64,000 nt of DNA from Thalassoglobus polymorphus. GTDB taxonomy: Bacteria > Planctomycetota > Planctomycetia > Planctomycetales > Planctomycetaceae. The DNA is taken from positions 1,533,541 through 1,597,540 of the forward strand of contig NZ_CP036267.1 in the NCBI RefSeq assembly GCF_007744255.1. The letters are read 5' to 3'. The position numbers and the translations under genes were made by a program. Below the pieces are notes generated by a model that made no database searches, was not told the DNA's origin, and worked only from the letters and a program-made list of their open reading frames with translations. Of the stretch, positions 44,970 through 55,725 are shown in pieces. The first letter of the stretch is position 1, and each line of letters opens with the position of its first letter.

Positions 44970-47900
44970 ATGTCACGTTTCTTTATTTACCGACCAATTT
45001 TTGCGACTGTCATTTCGATTGTGATCGTCATTGCCGGACTCGTCTCGTTCGGTTCCTTGCCGGTCTCTAAGTTTCCGGAAGTTGCTCCGCCAACAGTTCA
45101 GGTGAGTGCAGTTTATCCTGGTGCGAATGCAGAGACCGTTGCGGAAACTGTCGCAACTCCGATTGAGCAAGAAGTCAACGGTGTCGAAGGCATGATTTAC
45201 ATGGCCTCCACCAGTGCTAGCGATGGCTCATATACGCTGACCGTGACGTTCGAAGTCGGGGCAGATATGGATATGGCAACGGTTCTCGTGCAGAATCGTG
45301 TCTCAATTGCGGAGTCTCGTCTTCCTGACGAAGTTCGCCGGCAAGGGATCACCACCAAAAAGCAATCTACGCAAATTTTGCAGTTCATTGCGCTCTCTTC
45401 TCCTGATGGGGAATATGACGCACTTTATCTCAGTAACTACGCACTCACACTCAAGGATGAACTCAGCCGTGTCGCCGGAGTCGGAGAAGTCACCGTCTTC
45501 GGGGCAGGGGATTACAGCATGCGCGTCTGGCTTGATCCACGCTTGCTGAAACAACGTGGGTTGACCACTGAAGATGTCACCAGTGCGATTCAGGAACAAA
45601 ATGTTCAAGTCGCAGCCGGTCAAATTGGAGCAGCACCGGCACCTCCGGGGACACCATTCGAACTGACTGTGAGCACGCAAGGGCGTCTTGCAGATGTCAA
45701 AGAGTTTGGGAACATCATCATCCGGACTGGAGAGAATGGACGAATCCTGCGAGTGAAAGATGTTGCTCGGGTCGAATTGGGGGCGAAAACATATACGTTC
45801 GATTCGACCTACAACGGAAAGCCGTCCACTTCGATCGCAATTTATCAGTTGCCTGGGGCGAATGCCCTGGAAACGGCGGAGGCAATCAAGCTGAAGCTTG
45901 AAGAATTGTCGAAAGCGAATAGTTGGCCGCAAGGGCTGGAATACTCTGTCCCGTTCGATACGACTCGTTTTGTGGAAGCTTCCATTCAAGAAGTTTACAG
46001 CACTCTTTTTGTAGCTGCCGCACTTGTTGTGATTGTGATCTTTATCTTCCTCCAGGATTGGCGATCCACCATTGTCCCGGTGGTCGCTATCCCGGTCTCG
46101 TTGATTGGAACATTCGCCATCATGAGTGGCCTGGGTTTTTCCATCAATATGCTCTCGCTGTTTGGGGTCGTACTCGCCATCGGAATTGTGGTGGACGATG
46201 CCATTGTGGTCGTCGAAAATGCAACCCGGCATTTAGAAAGAGGGCTCTCTCCGAGGGACGCCGCTGTGAAGGCGATGGAAGAAATTACAGGTCCGGTGAT
46301 TGCAACGACTCTTGTGCTCTTAGCGGTTTTCGTCCCTACAGCATTCATGGGAGGGATTACCGGGGAGCTGAATCGCCAGTTCGCCCTGACGATTTCGGCA
46401 GCTGTCCTTATTAGTACCCTCAATGCACTGACGTTAAGCCCTGCGTTATGTGGGTTGATCCTTCGGCCACCAAAAGAGAAAGAGTTTGTTCTCTTCCGCT
46501 GGTTCAATAAGGGTTTTGATTTTGTCACGAACGGCTACACCGCAATCGCGAAGCGCCTTGTGCGAGTGATTGCAGTTGTAATGTTGGTTTATGTTGGCTT
46601 GGTCACGCTGACCGGTTGGTCCTACACACGTTTGCCAACGGGATTCGTTCCCACCGAAGATCAGGGATACATGTTTGTCAACGTCCAGTTACCTGACGGA
46701 GCATCAAGCCAGCGCTCGCAAGAGGTGATGTCAAAGCTAGATGGGATCTACAAAGAGATACCCGGTATCAAAGAGTGGGTGAGTATCTCGGGGTATTCTC
46801 TGTTGAGTGGGACTGCTGGTTCAAATCAGGGGCTTTCTGTTGTCATTTTCGATCCTTGGGATGAAAGGAAAGAACCTCACCTACAGCAAGATGCCATCGT
46901 CGGTGCTCTGCAAAGAAAAGTCAGTCGACTTCAGGAAGCGATCGTGTTTGGCTTTATTCCTCCTCCGATTGATGGTTTAGGGAACGCTGGGGGGTTCCAG
47001 ATGGAAATCCAAGACAAAGGGAACGCCGGGCTGGGAGAACTCCAGGCGGCGGCCGATCAAATTACGACAGTCGGGAATTCGCAATCTGGTTTGCAAGCAT
47101 TGAATTCAACCTTCCGTGCGAATGTTCCACAAATTTTTGTTGACGTCGATCGCACAAAAGCAAAAACGATGGATGTCCCGTTGAGTACTGTTTTCGGGAC
47201 AATGCAGGCTTATCTCGGCTCTGCGTACGTCAACGATTTCACCTATCTCAATCGTTCGTATCAGGTTCGCGTTCAAGCCGAATCTGAGTTTCGAGCAAAG
47301 CCATCGGACATCGAAAGTCTTGATGTTCGCGACTCTACTGGAAAAATGGTTCCCCTTGGCTCTTTGGTCGATGTGCAAGACAAGTTTGGCCCCTCTGCGG
47401 TTCGCCGATACAACTTATACCCAAGTGCTTCGGTGAATGGCTCTGCTGCGGCAGGTTACAGTTCTGGACAAGGATTAGAGCTGATGGAAGAACTGGCGAA
47501 TGCGGAACTTCCTGACGCATTCGGTTTCGAATGGACCGGAATGTCCTATCAGGAAAAGGTTGCAGCTGGAGGACAAGTGTTGATCTTTACACTCGCTGTC
47601 GTTTTTGTCTTTCTTGTTCTCGCTGCTCAGTACGAAAGCTGGAGGAGTCCCGCTGCGGTTATTGCAGTTGTTCCCTTAGCGGTCCTGGGAGTCGTGATCG
47701 CACTGATTTCTCGTGGAGCTGACAACAATACCTACACACAAATCGGGATCGTTTTGCTGGTTGCACTGGCAAGTAAAAATGCGATTCTGATCGTTGAATT
47801 TGCCGCCGAACAACGACGTGACGGCCTTCCTCTTCGTGAAGCAGCAGTCAATGCTGCACGCCTGCGATTTCGTGCCATTTTGATGACTGCATTCTCTTCA

Positions 47901-48098
47901 ATCCTCGGATTCCTGCCGCTGCTCGTCGCAGTTGGAGCCGGAGCAGCGAGTCGTCAAGCGGTCGGAAACGCAGTTGTCGGCGGAATGATGGCGGCGACCG
48001 TCTTCTCGCTGATGTTCGTCCCGGTGTTCTTTGTTCTATTTTCCAGCAAGAAAGAAGTCGTAGCGGATTCTCCTGAGAAAGAAGCAGCTTCTTCATGA
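44970..48098 (+). CDS. RND efflux permease, HAE1 family
   Basis: 1042 residues, the standard length for a hydrophobe/amphiphile efflux-1 pump (AcrB-like). Twelve membrane segments are expected: one at the N-terminus (FIYRPIFATVISIVIVIAGL) and a cluster at about 340-500, including the proton-relay Asp pair in GIVVDDAIVVVENATRH, with a mirror cluster at about 865-1030. Two large periplasmic loops carry porter and docking domains (AVYPGANAETVAETV). It exports drugs or other toxic compounds by proton antiport; substrate unknown. Cotranscribed with the adaptor upstream. Confidence 0.96.
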   Translation: MSRFFIYRPIFATVISIVIVIAGLVSFGSLPVSKFPEVAPPTVQVSAVYPGANAETVAETVATPIEQEVNGVEGMIYMASTSASDGSYTLTVTFEVGADMDMATVLVQNRVSIAESRLPDEVRRQGITTKKQSTQILQFIALSSPDGEYDALYLSNYALTLKDELSRVAGVGEVTVFGAGDYSMRVWLDPRLLKQRGLTTEDVTSAIQEQNVQVAAGQIGAAPAPPGTPFELTVSTQGRLADVKEFGNIIIRTGENGRILRVKDVARVELGAKTYTFDSTYNGKPSTSIAIYQLPGANALETAEAIKLKLEELSKANSWPQGLEYSVPFDTTRFVEASIQEVYSTLFVAAALVVIVIFIFLQDWRSTIVPVVAIPVSLIGTFAIMSGLGFSINMLSLFGVVLAIGIVVDDAIVVVENATRHLERGLSPRDAAVKAMEEITGPVIATTLVLLAVFVPTAFMGGITGELNRQFALTISAAVLISTLNALTLSPALCGLILRPPKEKEFVLFRWFNKGFDFVTNGYTAIAKRLVRVIAVVMLVYVGLVTLTGWSYTRLPTGFVPTEDQGYMFVNVQLPDGASSQRSQEVMSKLDGIYKEIPGIKEWVSISGYSLLSGTAGSNQGLSVVIFDPWDERKEPHLQQDAIVGALQRKVSRLQEAIVFGFIPPPIDGLGNAGGFQMEIQDKGNAGLGELQAAADQITTVGNSQSGLQALNSTFRANVPQIFVDVDRTKAKTMDVPLSTVFGTMQAYLGSAYVNDFTYLNRSYQVRVQAESEFRAKPSDIESLDVRDSTGKMVPLGSLVDVQDKFGPSAVRRYNLYPSASVNGSAAAGYSSGQGLELMEELANAELPDAFGFEWTGMSYQEKVAAGGQVLIFTLAVVFVFLVLAAQYESWRSPAAVIAVVPLAVLGVVIALISRGADNNTYTQIGIVLLVALASKNAILIVEFAAEQRRDGLPLREAAVNAARLRFRAILMTAFSSILGFLPLLVAVGAGAASRQAVGNAVVGGMMAATVFSLMFVPVFFVLFSSKKEVVADSPEKEAASS

Positions 48099-48101
48099 TC
48101 T

Positions 48102-48136
48102 GCATCAATGTTTTTGACTGATGCTAGACATTTTTT
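48102..48136 (+). terminator. Weak terminator candidate after efflux operon
   Basis: Stem GCATCA/TGATGC with an 11-base loop, then six bases, then T6. The short stem and the gap make it uncertain. Confidence 0.35.
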
Positions 48137-48168
48137 GTTCTGTGACAACTACGATCGCGGTTCGAGAG

Positions 48169-48271
48169 AGAGCCTTTTGCTCTAATGTGTGCCCGTGTAG
48201 AATGCGTTTCACCGGTCAATTACTGTTCGCCACGAGGCAGAACTCGAACGCCAATTCGAAAAATGCGATAG
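48169..48271 (+). repeat. Dispersed repeat family B, copy B4, abutting a start codon
   Basis: Begins AGAGCCTTTTGCTCTA, holds CTGTTCGCCACGAGGCAG, and ends CCAATTCGAAAAATGCGATAG just before ATG 48272. The repeat thus forms the whole 5' leader of the channel gene. Confidence 0.82.
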
Positions 48272-48706
48272 ATGATCACCGTCATTTTACTCTCGTCACT
48301 ATTGGTCATCGTCTGCGTGGGGATTCATTACAACTCTCTGGTTTCACTTTCGAGCCTTCGTAGACGGTTTGGAGAGAAAAGAAAGTGGTGGATTAACCTT
48401 GTGATTTTGGGAGCATTGCTGACGCATGTCGTTGAGATGATGCTCTTTTCACTCTGTTATTCTTTACTCGGACCCTGGGATCGCTACGGATCGATTATTG
48501 ATTCCAGCGGGAACCCCTCAGAAGATTACTGGTACTTCTCGTTCGTCGCTTATACATCTCTTGGGTTTGGTGACCTGACTCCCGTTGGTGCACTTCGATT
48601 CATGACAGCTTTGGAGACATTGACCGGTCTTGTACTCATCGCTTGGACAGCATCGTTCCTGTTTGTCGAAATGCAGAGCTGGGCTGAGGAAGCTCAACAA
48701 GAATAA
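48272..48706 (+). CDS. Small two-TM-type ion channel
   Basis: 144 residues. Three hydrophobic segments (MITVILLSSLLVIVCVGIHY, WINLVILGALLTHVVEMMLF, TLTGLVLIAWTASFLFVEM), with a pore loop before the last: SLGFGDLTPVGALRF. GFGD replaces the GYGD of most potassium channels, a known variant, so this should be a potassium channel of the two-TM-pore type (Ion_trans_2) with an extra N-terminal segment. No regulatory domain is attached. Family B repeat material abuts its start, so no normal SD is seen. Confidence 0.82.
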   Translation: MITVILLSSLLVIVCVGIHYNSLVSLSSLRRRFGEKRKWWINLVILGALLTHVVEMMLFSLCYSLLGPWDRYGSIIDSSGNPSEDYWYFSFVAYTSLGFGDLTPVGALRFMTALETLTGLVLIAWTASFLFVEMQSWAEEAQQE

Positions 48707-48833
48707 ACATTCCATAACAGTTGGTGCGGTCAGCGCATAAAATTAACGAGCTGTCGACCGGGACCATTGCCTTGGACGACGATGAGTCAAGCTCCATCTT
48801 TGCTACGCGTCTTAACCTTGCGATCAAAGTTGA

Positions 48834-50273
48834 CTACGCCAGCAAGTCCTGAACAACGCTTCCGTGAACATCAGTCAGTCGATAATCGCGTCCCTGGTGA
48901 CGATAGGTCATTCTCTCATGATCGAAGCCAAGGCAGTGGAGCAGGGTTGCGTGGAGATCATGGACTGAGACCGGTTTGTCAGCGACGTTGTAGCAGAAGT
49001 CGTCGGTTTGTCCGTAGCTGAGTCCCGGTTGAAACCCTCCTCCGGCGACCCACATCGTGAAGCATCTTGGGTGATGGTCGCGCCCGTAGTTATCGGAACT
49101 CAGCGCTTCCTGGCAGTAAATCGTCCGTCCAAATTCTCCGCCCCAGATGACGAGAGTCTCATCGAGTAAACCTCGTTGCTTGAGGTCAGTCACAAGTGCC
49201 GCAGAAGCCCGGTCTGTGTCTTTGCATTGTCCCGGAAGTTGCTTCGGCAGGTTTACGTGCTGATCCCATCCACGATGAAACAGTTGAATGTATCGGACTC
49301 CCCGTTCTGCCATCCGGCGAGCCTGTAAACAGTTGGCTGCGAACGTTCCGGGCTGTTTTGCATCCTCACCGTACAAATCAAATGTCGATTGAGGTTCGTT
49401 TGAGACATCGGTCAGTTCAGGAACTGAAGCCTGCATCCGAAAGGCCATTTCATATTGTGAAATCCGCGTTTCGATTTCCGGATCGAACGTTTCCTGCTGT
49501 TTGAGTTCATTCATTGCAGCCAGCGAGTCGAGCCATTTGCGACGATCAACTCGATTGAGTCCGGTTGGATTCGATAAGTAATGAACGGGATCGGATCCAT
49601 TCCCGAATCGGACTCCCTGATGCTGTGACGGAATGAACCCGCTCCCCCACAACCGTTGATAGAGCGGTTGCCCATTTGGTCGTCCGGTTCCTTTTGATGA
49701 CATCACCACAAAGGCAGGTAAATTCTGGTTTTCGTTCCCGAGTCCATAAGATAACCATGCTCCCATACTTGGCCGACCGGGGAGTTGACTGCCTGTCATC
49801 AAAAAAGTGATCGCTGGATCGTGGTTGATTGCATCGGTGTGCATCGACTTGATGAAGCACAAATCATCGGAAATGTTCGCGGTGTGTGGCATCAGGTTGC
49901 TCACCCAGGCTCCGCTCTTGCCATGCTGCTTGAAGTCGTAAATTGTCGGAGCAATACAGAGCCGATCCTGCTTCGCAGTCATTCCGGTTAAACGCTGTCC
50001 CATGCGGACAGAGTCCGGGAGTTCTTCGCCGTATCGCTCTGCGATTGCTGGTTTATGATCGAACAAATCCATCTGCGAAGGAGCGCCTGACTGGAACAGG
50101 TAAATCACCCGCTTCGCTTTAGCGGTTGTTTGTGGAATGCCTGAATCGGCGCCAGCTTTTGCAGGCAGGTTTCCCAGTAATGAACCGAGCGCAGCGACAC
50201 CCAATCCGCTCGCACTACGTCCAAAGAAGTAGCGACGAGAAAGACGATTTGCATGCTCAGAAATCTGGTTCAT
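48834..50273 (-). CDS. DUF1501 secreted protein (Tat signal)
   Basis: 479 residues from ATG 50273 (the frame opens at 50303, overlapping the gene before it). The N-terminus has a twin-arginine motif [23 protein letters not shown]1501 proteins belong to the alkaline-phosphatase/sulfatase-like superfamily, and many are annotated only as DUF1501; visible are [28 protein letters not shown]-like [10 protein letters not shown], and [19 protein letters not shown]. It starts 4 bases after the DUF1549/DUF1553 gene, the standard planctomycete pair. The role of the pair is not established; it is likely in outer-compartment polymer use. Confidence 0.92.
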   Translation of the reverse strand: MNQISEHANRLSRRYFFGRSASGLGVAALGSLLGNLPAKAGADSGIPQTTAKAKRVIYLFQSGAPSQMDLFDHKPAIAERYGEELPDSVRMGQRLTGMTAKQDRLCIAPTIYDFKQHGKSGAWVSNLMPHTANISDDLCFIKSMHTDAINHDPAITFLMTGSQLPGRPSMGAWLSYGLGNENQNLPAFVVMSSKGTGRPNGQPLYQRLWGSGFIPSQHQGVRFGNGSDPVHYLSNPTGLNRVDRRKWLDSLAAMNELKQQETFDPEIETRISQYEMAFRMQASVPELTDVSNEPQSTFDLYGEDAKQPGTFAANCLQARRMAERGVRYIQLFHRGWDQHVNLPKQLPGQCKDTDRASAALVTDLKQRGLLDETLVIWGGEFGRTIYCQEALSSDNYGRDHHPRCFTMWVAGGGFQPGLSYGQTDDFCYNVADKPVSVHDLHATLLHCLGFDHERMTYRHQGRDYRLTDVHGSVVQDLLA

Positions 50274-50277
50274 CGCA

Positions 50278-52656
50278 TTATTCCCGGTTGAGAGTTTCAT
50301 CAAGATTCAGAATGAGGCTGACGATGGCCGTTCGTGCAGCGAGTTCAGAAACATCGATCGCCTGAACAATTTTTTTCTCCCCGATCTTGGCAAGCCCCTC
50401 TGCCCATTTTGGTTGCCAAGAATACTGAGTCCGATGGAACTCGAGTTGAGCGAGCAGGATTCCAAGCTCCTTCTTGGAGGGTTCCCGAATGAGCACCTGA
50501 CTGAAGACTTCAGTAATCCAGTCTTCGTCTGAGATCTCGTCGACTTTCGCATCGATAATTGTTCGACTGGCGAGAATTCGTGCGGCTTCAACGTATGTCG
50601 GGTCGTTCATTAGGACCAGCGCTTGTAGCGGAGTGTTGGTCGTTGGACGCTTGACCTGACACATCTCACGGCTTTGAAAGTCGAAAGCATTCATCGCTGG
50701 GGGTTGAACAGTCCGGCGGATGAAGGTGTACAAGCTTCGGCGATAAAGGTCAGCACCAGTCGATTGCTCGTACTCTCGGGCGAAGGAGACCATTTCGCTC
50801 CAGACTCCCTCGGGCTGATACGGTTTCACAGACGGACCACCGATGCGGTCGTCTAACAAGCCTGCAACAGCGAGCGCTTGATCTCGAATCATTTCAGTAC
50901 TGAGCCGGACTCGCGGACCGCGTGCTAACAGCCGGTTTCGAGGATCAATTCGATACTCTTCCTTGGTCGCTGAAGAGTCCTGCAAATACGTTGCACTGGT
51001 GACAATGAGGCGATGCATCGCTTTGACGTCCCAACCACTTTCAATAAATCGAATCGCCAGCCAGTCGAGCAACTCTGGATGTGAGGGGGCTTCGCCACGA
51101 GTTCCGAAATCTTCCGGAGTCGAGACCAGTCCGCGACCGAAGTGCATTTGCCAGTATCGATTGACTGCGACGCGGGCGGTCAAGGGATGCTTCGGGTCAA
51201 GTAGCCACTTTGCCAACCCCAACCGGTTTTCAGGTGCATCTTTTGGTAGTGACAGAATCTCAGCGGGGACATCGTGGCTCACTTCTGCTAAGGGTTGATC
51301 GTATTGACCTCGTTTCAAAATGTAGGTTTTCCGCGGTGTCGGAAGGTCCTTCATCACCATTGTCGTCAACGATTTCGAAAGGACTTCATCTCGTCGTTTT
51401 TTCAACTCCATCAGCTTGGAATACTCACCCTGAGCAGCATCGCCGAGGTCGATAATGTCTTGATCGATTTTCTCGATGACAGCCTGAGTTTCCTTGTCGT
51501 AATAATAGAGAGGCTGCGTGTTGCCATATCCGCGTCCAAATTCATCAACACTATTGAAGTAAGCGAGGAAAGAGTAAAACTCGCGCTGGCTCAACGGGTC
51601 AAACTTGTGATCGTGGCACCGCGCACAGCCGAGTGTGAGTCCCATCCATGTCGCTGAGGTTGTCTCGACGCGATCGACGACATACTCCATGCGGAACTCT
51701 TCAGGGATAATTCCATCTTCGTCGTTGACCCGATGGTTGCGATTGAATCCTGTCGCGATGATCTGCTCATCTGTCGCATCTGGAAGAAGATCGCCCGCAA
51801 GTTGCTCAATCGTAAACTGGTCAAACGGCATGTTCGAGTTGTACGCATTGATGACCCAGTCTCGCCACGGCCACATGGTTCTTGGAATGTCTCCCTGGTA
51901 ACCACCCGAGTCAGCGTAGCGTGCCAAATCCATCCAGGTGGCAGCCATGTGCTCGCCGTATCGCGGAGAGGCGAGTAACCGGTCTACAAGCTTCTCGTAG
52001 GCATCTGAGGATTCATCTGCCAGGAAATTCTGAACTTCTTCCGTAGTTGGAGGCAGGCCGGTGAGATCGAGGGTCACTCTACGAATGAGAGTTCGTTTGT
52101 CAGCTGTCGATTTTGGACTCAGAGAAGAACCCTCAAGCCGCTTCAGAATAAAGTTGTCAATTTCATTGAGAGGCGAGCGAGCAGATTTTGTACTTACAGC
52201 AGGAACAAGCGGTTTTTGAGGCGTGAGAAACGCCCAGTGTTTGGCGTATGGAGCCCCTTGGGAGATCCACATTTTCAACATCTCGATTTCTTGAGCCGTC
52301 AATTGCCGCTTTGCGTCCGAGGGCGGCATTTTTTCTGAAACATCTTCGGAGAGAATTCGCTGAAGAAGAACAGACTGTTCAGGCTGACCGGGCACAATAA
52401 TGGAATATCCATCACGTGCTTCGAGAGCGTTTTCAGCGGAATCGAGCTGTAAGTCAGCTTCGCGTGTTTCGACATCGCCACCGTGACAATGTAAGCAGGC
52501 GTCCGCCAGAATCGGACGAATGTCACGATTGAATTCGATCTCTCTTTCCGCTGCATTCGTAGTAAGAGGAGCGGTCAATAAAACTGACACCGTCAGTACA
52601 TCACGAAACGCATTCCGCAGAAACAGGGGCATCCGGGTATTTAGAGAAGCGTTCAT
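50278..52656 (-). CDS. DUF1549/DUF1553 planctomycete cytochrome-type protein
   Basis: 792 residues from ATG 52656 (a TTG at 52671 opens the frame). After a signal sequence comes the planctomycete cytochrome c-like domain with haem motif CLHCHGG, then DUF1549 ([20 protein letters not shown]), and then DUF1553 ([20 protein letters not shown], and [20 protein letters not shown]). It is the first gene of a pair with DUF1501. Function is not established; electron transfer with sugar breakdown has been suggested for such operons. Length is usual. Confidence 0.93.
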   Translation of the reverse strand: MNASLNTRMPLFLRNAFRDVLTVSVLLTAPLTTNAAEREIEFNRDIRPILADACLHCHGGDVETREADLQLDSAENALEARDGYSIIVPGQPEQSVLLQRILSEDVSEKMPPSDAKRQLTAQEIEMLKMWISQGAPYAKHWAFLTPQKPLVPAVSTKSARSPLNEIDNFILKRLEGSSLSPKSTADKRTLIRRVTLDLTGLPPTTEEVQNFLADESSDAYEKLVDRLLASPRYGEHMAATWMDLARYADSGGYQGDIPRTMWPWRDWVINAYNSNMPFDQFTIEQLAGDLLPDATDEQIIATGFNRNHRVNDEDGIIPEEFRMEYVVDRVETTSATWMGLTLGCARCHDHKFDPLSQREFYSFLAYFNSVDEFGRGYGNTQPLYYYDKETQAVIEKIDQDIIDLGDAAQGEYSKLMELKKRRDEVLSKSLTTMVMKDLPTPRKTYILKRGQYDQPLAEVSHDVPAEILSLPKDAPENRLGLAKWLLDPKHPLTARVAVNRYWQMHFGRGLVSTPEDFGTRGEAPSHPELLDWLAIRFIESGWDVKAMHRLIVTSATYLQDSSATKEEYRIDPRNRLLARGPRVRLSTEMIRDQALAVAGLLDDRIGGPSVKPYQPEGVWSEMVSFAREYEQSTGADLYRRSLYTFIRRTVQPPAMNAFDFQSREMCQVKRPTTNTPLQALVLMNDPTYVEAARILASRTIIDAKVDEISDEDWITEVFSQVLIREPSKKELGILLAQLEFHRTQYSWQPKWAEGLAKIGEKKIVQAIDVSELAARTAIVSLILNLDETLNRE

Positions 52657-53190
52657 GAGTATGCAAAGCAAGAGTGCTGTATGAATTCACTGCAACCACG
52701 GGACAACGAGTCAACAAAGGCTGCTGAGGTAAATTGAGCAGCCTTTTCGGGTTCGCGAATTGATTCAGTCAGTCAATCAGGAATATCGGAATTGCGAATT
52801 GCCAGCGGCTTCATCGAATTGTGATGCCTCTGAAACCCGGGTAGTTTCGAATCAGTTTATGTTCGCAGATTGAGTTCAACTCTTCTCGAACAATGAGATG
52901 AACCTGCAGGAATTCAACTTGCAATGATCGGCTTCGAGTTCAACGAAGCACTGATGACAATTTTCGATCACTTGTGATCGGAGAAACGTTTTCATAGGAG
53001 CCCATTTTACCGCAGCCATTTTTTGATTGCACTTATTTTTTGCCCCAATCGCCCTTAACCAGATGATTCGTTGTTGAGGTGGGGGCTCACCTGAGCACTT
53101 ACGTACATTCAATGTCCATGGAGAGATAGTTCTCCCCAGTAAACGCTGAACTCCTCGAGGTGGATCGCGCACACAATACGAAAAATGTTT

Positions 53191-53270
53191 TAGAACTGGT
53201 CTCAAAACTTGTATTCACTTCTCTGATACAGAGAAAGGTCGCGATTCCATAGGTGTTGAGACTGCTTCTA
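53191..53270 (+). repeat. Dispersed repeat family A, copy A5 (diverged)
   Basis: Begins TAGAACTGGTCTCAAAAC and ends GTTGAGACTGCTTCTA. The middle has drifted (GATACAGAGAAAGGTCGCGA). It is joined head-to-head with A6 through TCTAGA. Confidence 0.75.
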
Positions 53271-53348
53271 GAACCAGTCCGAGAACTTCTGGAATCGCCA
53301 CTTTCCTCAACGTTTGAGAGAGCCGTTTCGCGTTTCAGGATCTGTTCT
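53269..53348 (-). repeat. Dispersed repeat family A, copy A6
   Basis: Begins TAGAACCAGTCCGAGAAC and ends TTTCAGGATCTGTTCT. It is in the opposite orientation to A5. Confidence 0.88.
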
Positions 53349-53404
53349 CACCTTTTCAGTGAAATCGTTTCTACGAATACGTTGTCTTCAATCTGTTGAA
53401 ATTC

Positions 53405-54226
53405 ATGTTCCGTTCGTCACAGCAATCTATCGCCCACATTCAAATGGGGTTTGCTATTCTTTTATTCGGAACTGCGCTGCCTGTAAGTCAGATCCTTACG
53501 AGTGAAGTTCATGTTTTTGACGGGACGGCGATTCGTCTGACGGTTGCAGCGATTTTATTTCTCCCCATGCTCTGGAATCGCCGCGATGAGATCCGCAGGA
53601 TCGGAACAAGCGATGCACTCCTTGTGTTCCTCATAGCGACTTCACTCGTTGCTGTTTCCGGTTTGATGCTTTGCAGTACGAAATTTGCTCCTTGCACGGT
53701 GATTTGCACTGTCACCAGTTTCACTCCGATTGTGACGGCACTCGGTGCGATCATCTTCTTTCGAGATCGTCCCAAACGAAAGCAGCTTGGCTGGATCGTT
53801 GTTGCAGGCTGTAGTGCGTTGATTCTTCGATCTGCGTGCACTCGAGCAGAAGCGACAAATCAGGAATTTCTCTGGCTGGCACTTGGGGTTGGCTTGAGTG
53901 TCGCTGCCGTCTTTTGTGAAGCTGCCGGAATTTTATTTGCGAAGGTTGCGACCAGAACGCTTTCCCCGATGACGCTTGCCGCACTTTCGACATTAGTCTC
54001 GGTCCTGATTATCCTCCCGTTTGCGATTGCCGATGGAACTCCCATCTCGTGGACTTCACTATCGACAAAAGCCTGGCTGGCTGGCATCTGGTGGGGAGCT
54101 GGAGGAATCACTCTGGGAACATGGCTTTGGTATTCCGGAATCAAACAATCCTCGGCAACAACCGCAGCAGCCTTTCTCAGCTTGTTGCCCTTCGTCACCG
54201 TTGCGATCTCCTGGATTGTGAACTGA
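53405..54226 (+). CDS. EamA/DMT-family transporter
   Basis: 273 residues from ATG 53405 (a TTG at 53396 opens the frame). Ten hydrophobic segments make two EamA repeats: FAILLFGTALPVSQILTS at the start and LGVGLSVAAVFCEAAGILFA in the second half. Such proteins export amino acids, nucleotides or other metabolites. Substrate unknown. Its stop overlaps the start of a 16-bp tandem repeat. The next gene, a PLP enzyme of sulfur amino acid metabolism, starts 359 bases later. Confidence 0.85.
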   Translation: MFRSSQQSIAHIQMGFAILLFGTALPVSQILTSEVHVFDGTAIRLTVAAILFLPMLWNRRDEIRRIGTSDALLVFLIATSLVAVSGLMLCSTKFAPCTVICTVTSFTPIVTALGAIIFFRDRPKRKQLGWIVVAGCSALILRSACTRAEATNQEFLWLALGVGLSVAAVFCEAAGILFAKVATRTLSPMTLAALSTLVSVLIILPFAIADGTPISWTSLSTKAWLAGIWWGAGGITLGTWLWYSGIKQSSATTAAAFLSLLPFVTVAISWIVN

Positions 54227-54272
54227 GTAATTAGGGCCCTGAGTAACTGGGGCGTTGAGTAATTAGGGCGTT
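54225..54272 (+). repeat. Three tandem copies of a 16-mer
   Basis: Units GAGTAATTAGGGCCCT, GAGTAACTGGGGCGTT and GAGTAATTAGGGCGTT follow head to tail. The first overlaps the EamA stop codon TGA at 54224-54226. Confidence 0.88.
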
Positions 54273-54585
54273 GGCGGAACCGTTGATTGATTGGACATCG
54301 CCAGTTTCGCGACGACGGAGTATTCTCCCGGGGAGAGCGTTCAAGACCTTTGGCTGGAAATTCCTGTCATGACGAAATCTCTCAGTTTCTGGGATGGCAA
54401 AGTTCGATTTCCGGACCAATTCCCAAACTGCCGTAAAGCGGCGAACCTGTTCGGTAACGAACTTGTCGATATTTCCTGTTGCACTCTCTTTTTCGATGTG
54501 GCCGTTTCTCAGAATCGATTCACTCTCGACAAGCGTTTCTGACCCGATAGACTACCTGACCAGACACTCTTTGCAGGATGACGAC

Positions 54586-55725
54586 ATGGATTTTCAAACA
54601 CGCTGCGTTCACACCGGAGTCAACAAAGACTCTGCATACAACAGTTGTACAACGCCCATTTATCCGAGCTCAACGTTCTATTGGAACGACCTCGAAACCA
54701 ATAGCGGTTACGACTACACCCGGAGTGGAAATCCAACACGTCGAGCGTTGGAGGAAAACCTTGCTTCTCTCGAAGGGGGAATTGATTGCCGTGCCGTCAG
54801 CACTGGCATGTCAGCCATCACCGCAGCGATGTACCTCTTCAAACCGGGTGATCACATCATCACCGGAAACGACATTTACGGTGGGACATTCCGCCTGTTC
54901 TACGATGTCTTCACGTCGCAGGGATACAAGTTTTCGTTCGTGAACATGCGTGACCCCGACGCAGTCAAAGCAGCTATCAAGCCTGAGACAAAGGGATTGT
55001 GGATTGAAACGCCGAGCAACCCACTCCTGAACATCGTCAATATTGCAGACATGGTCGAAATTGCTCGCGAGAACAATCTCATTTCGATCTCCGATAACAC
55101 ATTTCTGTCACCTTACCTGCAACGTCCTCTCGACATGGGGGTTGATGTTGTTGTCCACTCGACGACGAAGTACCTCAACGGACATTCCGATGTTGTAGGT
55201 GGTGCTGTCATTACGAAAGAAACCGAGCATCAGGAACGTATCTCATACATCGTCAATGCGATGGGGCTGGCCTGTTCCCCGTTTGATGCATGGCTCGTCC
55301 TTCGTGGTGTGAAGACACTGGGACCACGAATGGAAGCTCATCAGCGAGGTGCTATCGCTGTCGCCAGAATGCTCGATGAACACCCCAAAGTTGAACGTGT
55401 TTACTACCCCGGACTGGAATCTCACCCGCAGCACGAACTTGCAAAGTCACAGCAAGAAGGCTTCGGAGCGATGTTGAGTTTCGATATCACGGAAGATCGT
55501 GCGTTCGCTGAGAAAGTCTTCAAGAACCTCAAGCTCTTTCAACTGGCTGAATCTCTCGGCGGTGTTGAATCACTCATCGAATACCCCGAAACCATGAGCC
55601 ATGCTTCCATGACAGCAGAGGCCCGCAAAGAGGCAGGGATCAGCGAAAAAACGATCCGCGTCTCTATCGGAATCGAGTCGCCGGAAGACCTCGTCGCTGA
55701 CATGAAGAACGGGCTTGATGCGTAG
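54586..55725 (+). CDS. Cystathionine gamma-synthase/lyase-type PLP enzyme
   Basis: 379 residues from ATG 54586, SD AGGATG nearby; the frame is open from 54394 but those codons come before the conserved start MDFQTRCVHTG. Family motifs are PIYPSSTFYWND, YDYTRSGNPTRRALEENLAS (phosphate/PLP contacts), and HSTTKYLNGHSDVVGGAV with the PLP-binding Lys. It converts cysteine/homoserine esters or splits cystathionine in methionine and cysteine metabolism; synthase and lyase cannot be told apart by eye, so no symbol is given. Length is standard. It seems to be alone in its unit. Confidence 0.9.
   Translation: MDFQTRCVHTGVNKDSAYNSCTTPIYPSSTFYWNDLETNSGYDYTRSGNPTRRALEENLASLEGGIDCRAVSTGMSAITAAMYLFKPGDHIITGNDIYGGTFRLFYDVFTSQGYKFSFVNMRDPDAVKAAIKPETKGLWIETPSNPLLNIVNIADMVEIARENNLISISDNTFLSPYLQRPLDMGVDVVVHSTTKYLNGHSDVVGGAVITKETEHQERISYIVNAMGLACSPFDAWLVLRGVKTLGPRMEAHQRGAIAVARMLDEHPKVERVYYPGLESHPQHELAKSQQEGFGAMLSFDITEDRAFAEKVFKNLKLFQLAESLGGVESLIEYPETMSHASMTAEARKEAGISEKTIRVSIGIESPEDLVADMKNGLDA

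Larger units (their letters stand above)
52657..53404. other. Intergenic region with a back-to-back pair of family A repeats
   Basis: 748 bases. A minus-strand ORF at 52876-53205 overlaps the A5 repeat and shows no SD or family; I do not accept it. Copies A5 and A6 occupy 53191-53348. The rest shows nothing clear. Confidence 0.5.

Noticed and set aside
45303-46232. 309-aa ORF antisense to the RND permease
   Set aside because: Shadow ORF with His/Asp-rich chance sequence inside a clear gene.
52876-53205. 109-aa minus-strand ORF with several Cys residues
   Set aside because: Its beginning lies in repeat A5, there is no SD, and no family resemblance; probably chance.
54394-54585. Upstream extension of the PLP-enzyme frame
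   Set aside because: No SD, and the family normally begins at the later ATG, which has AGGATG upstream.
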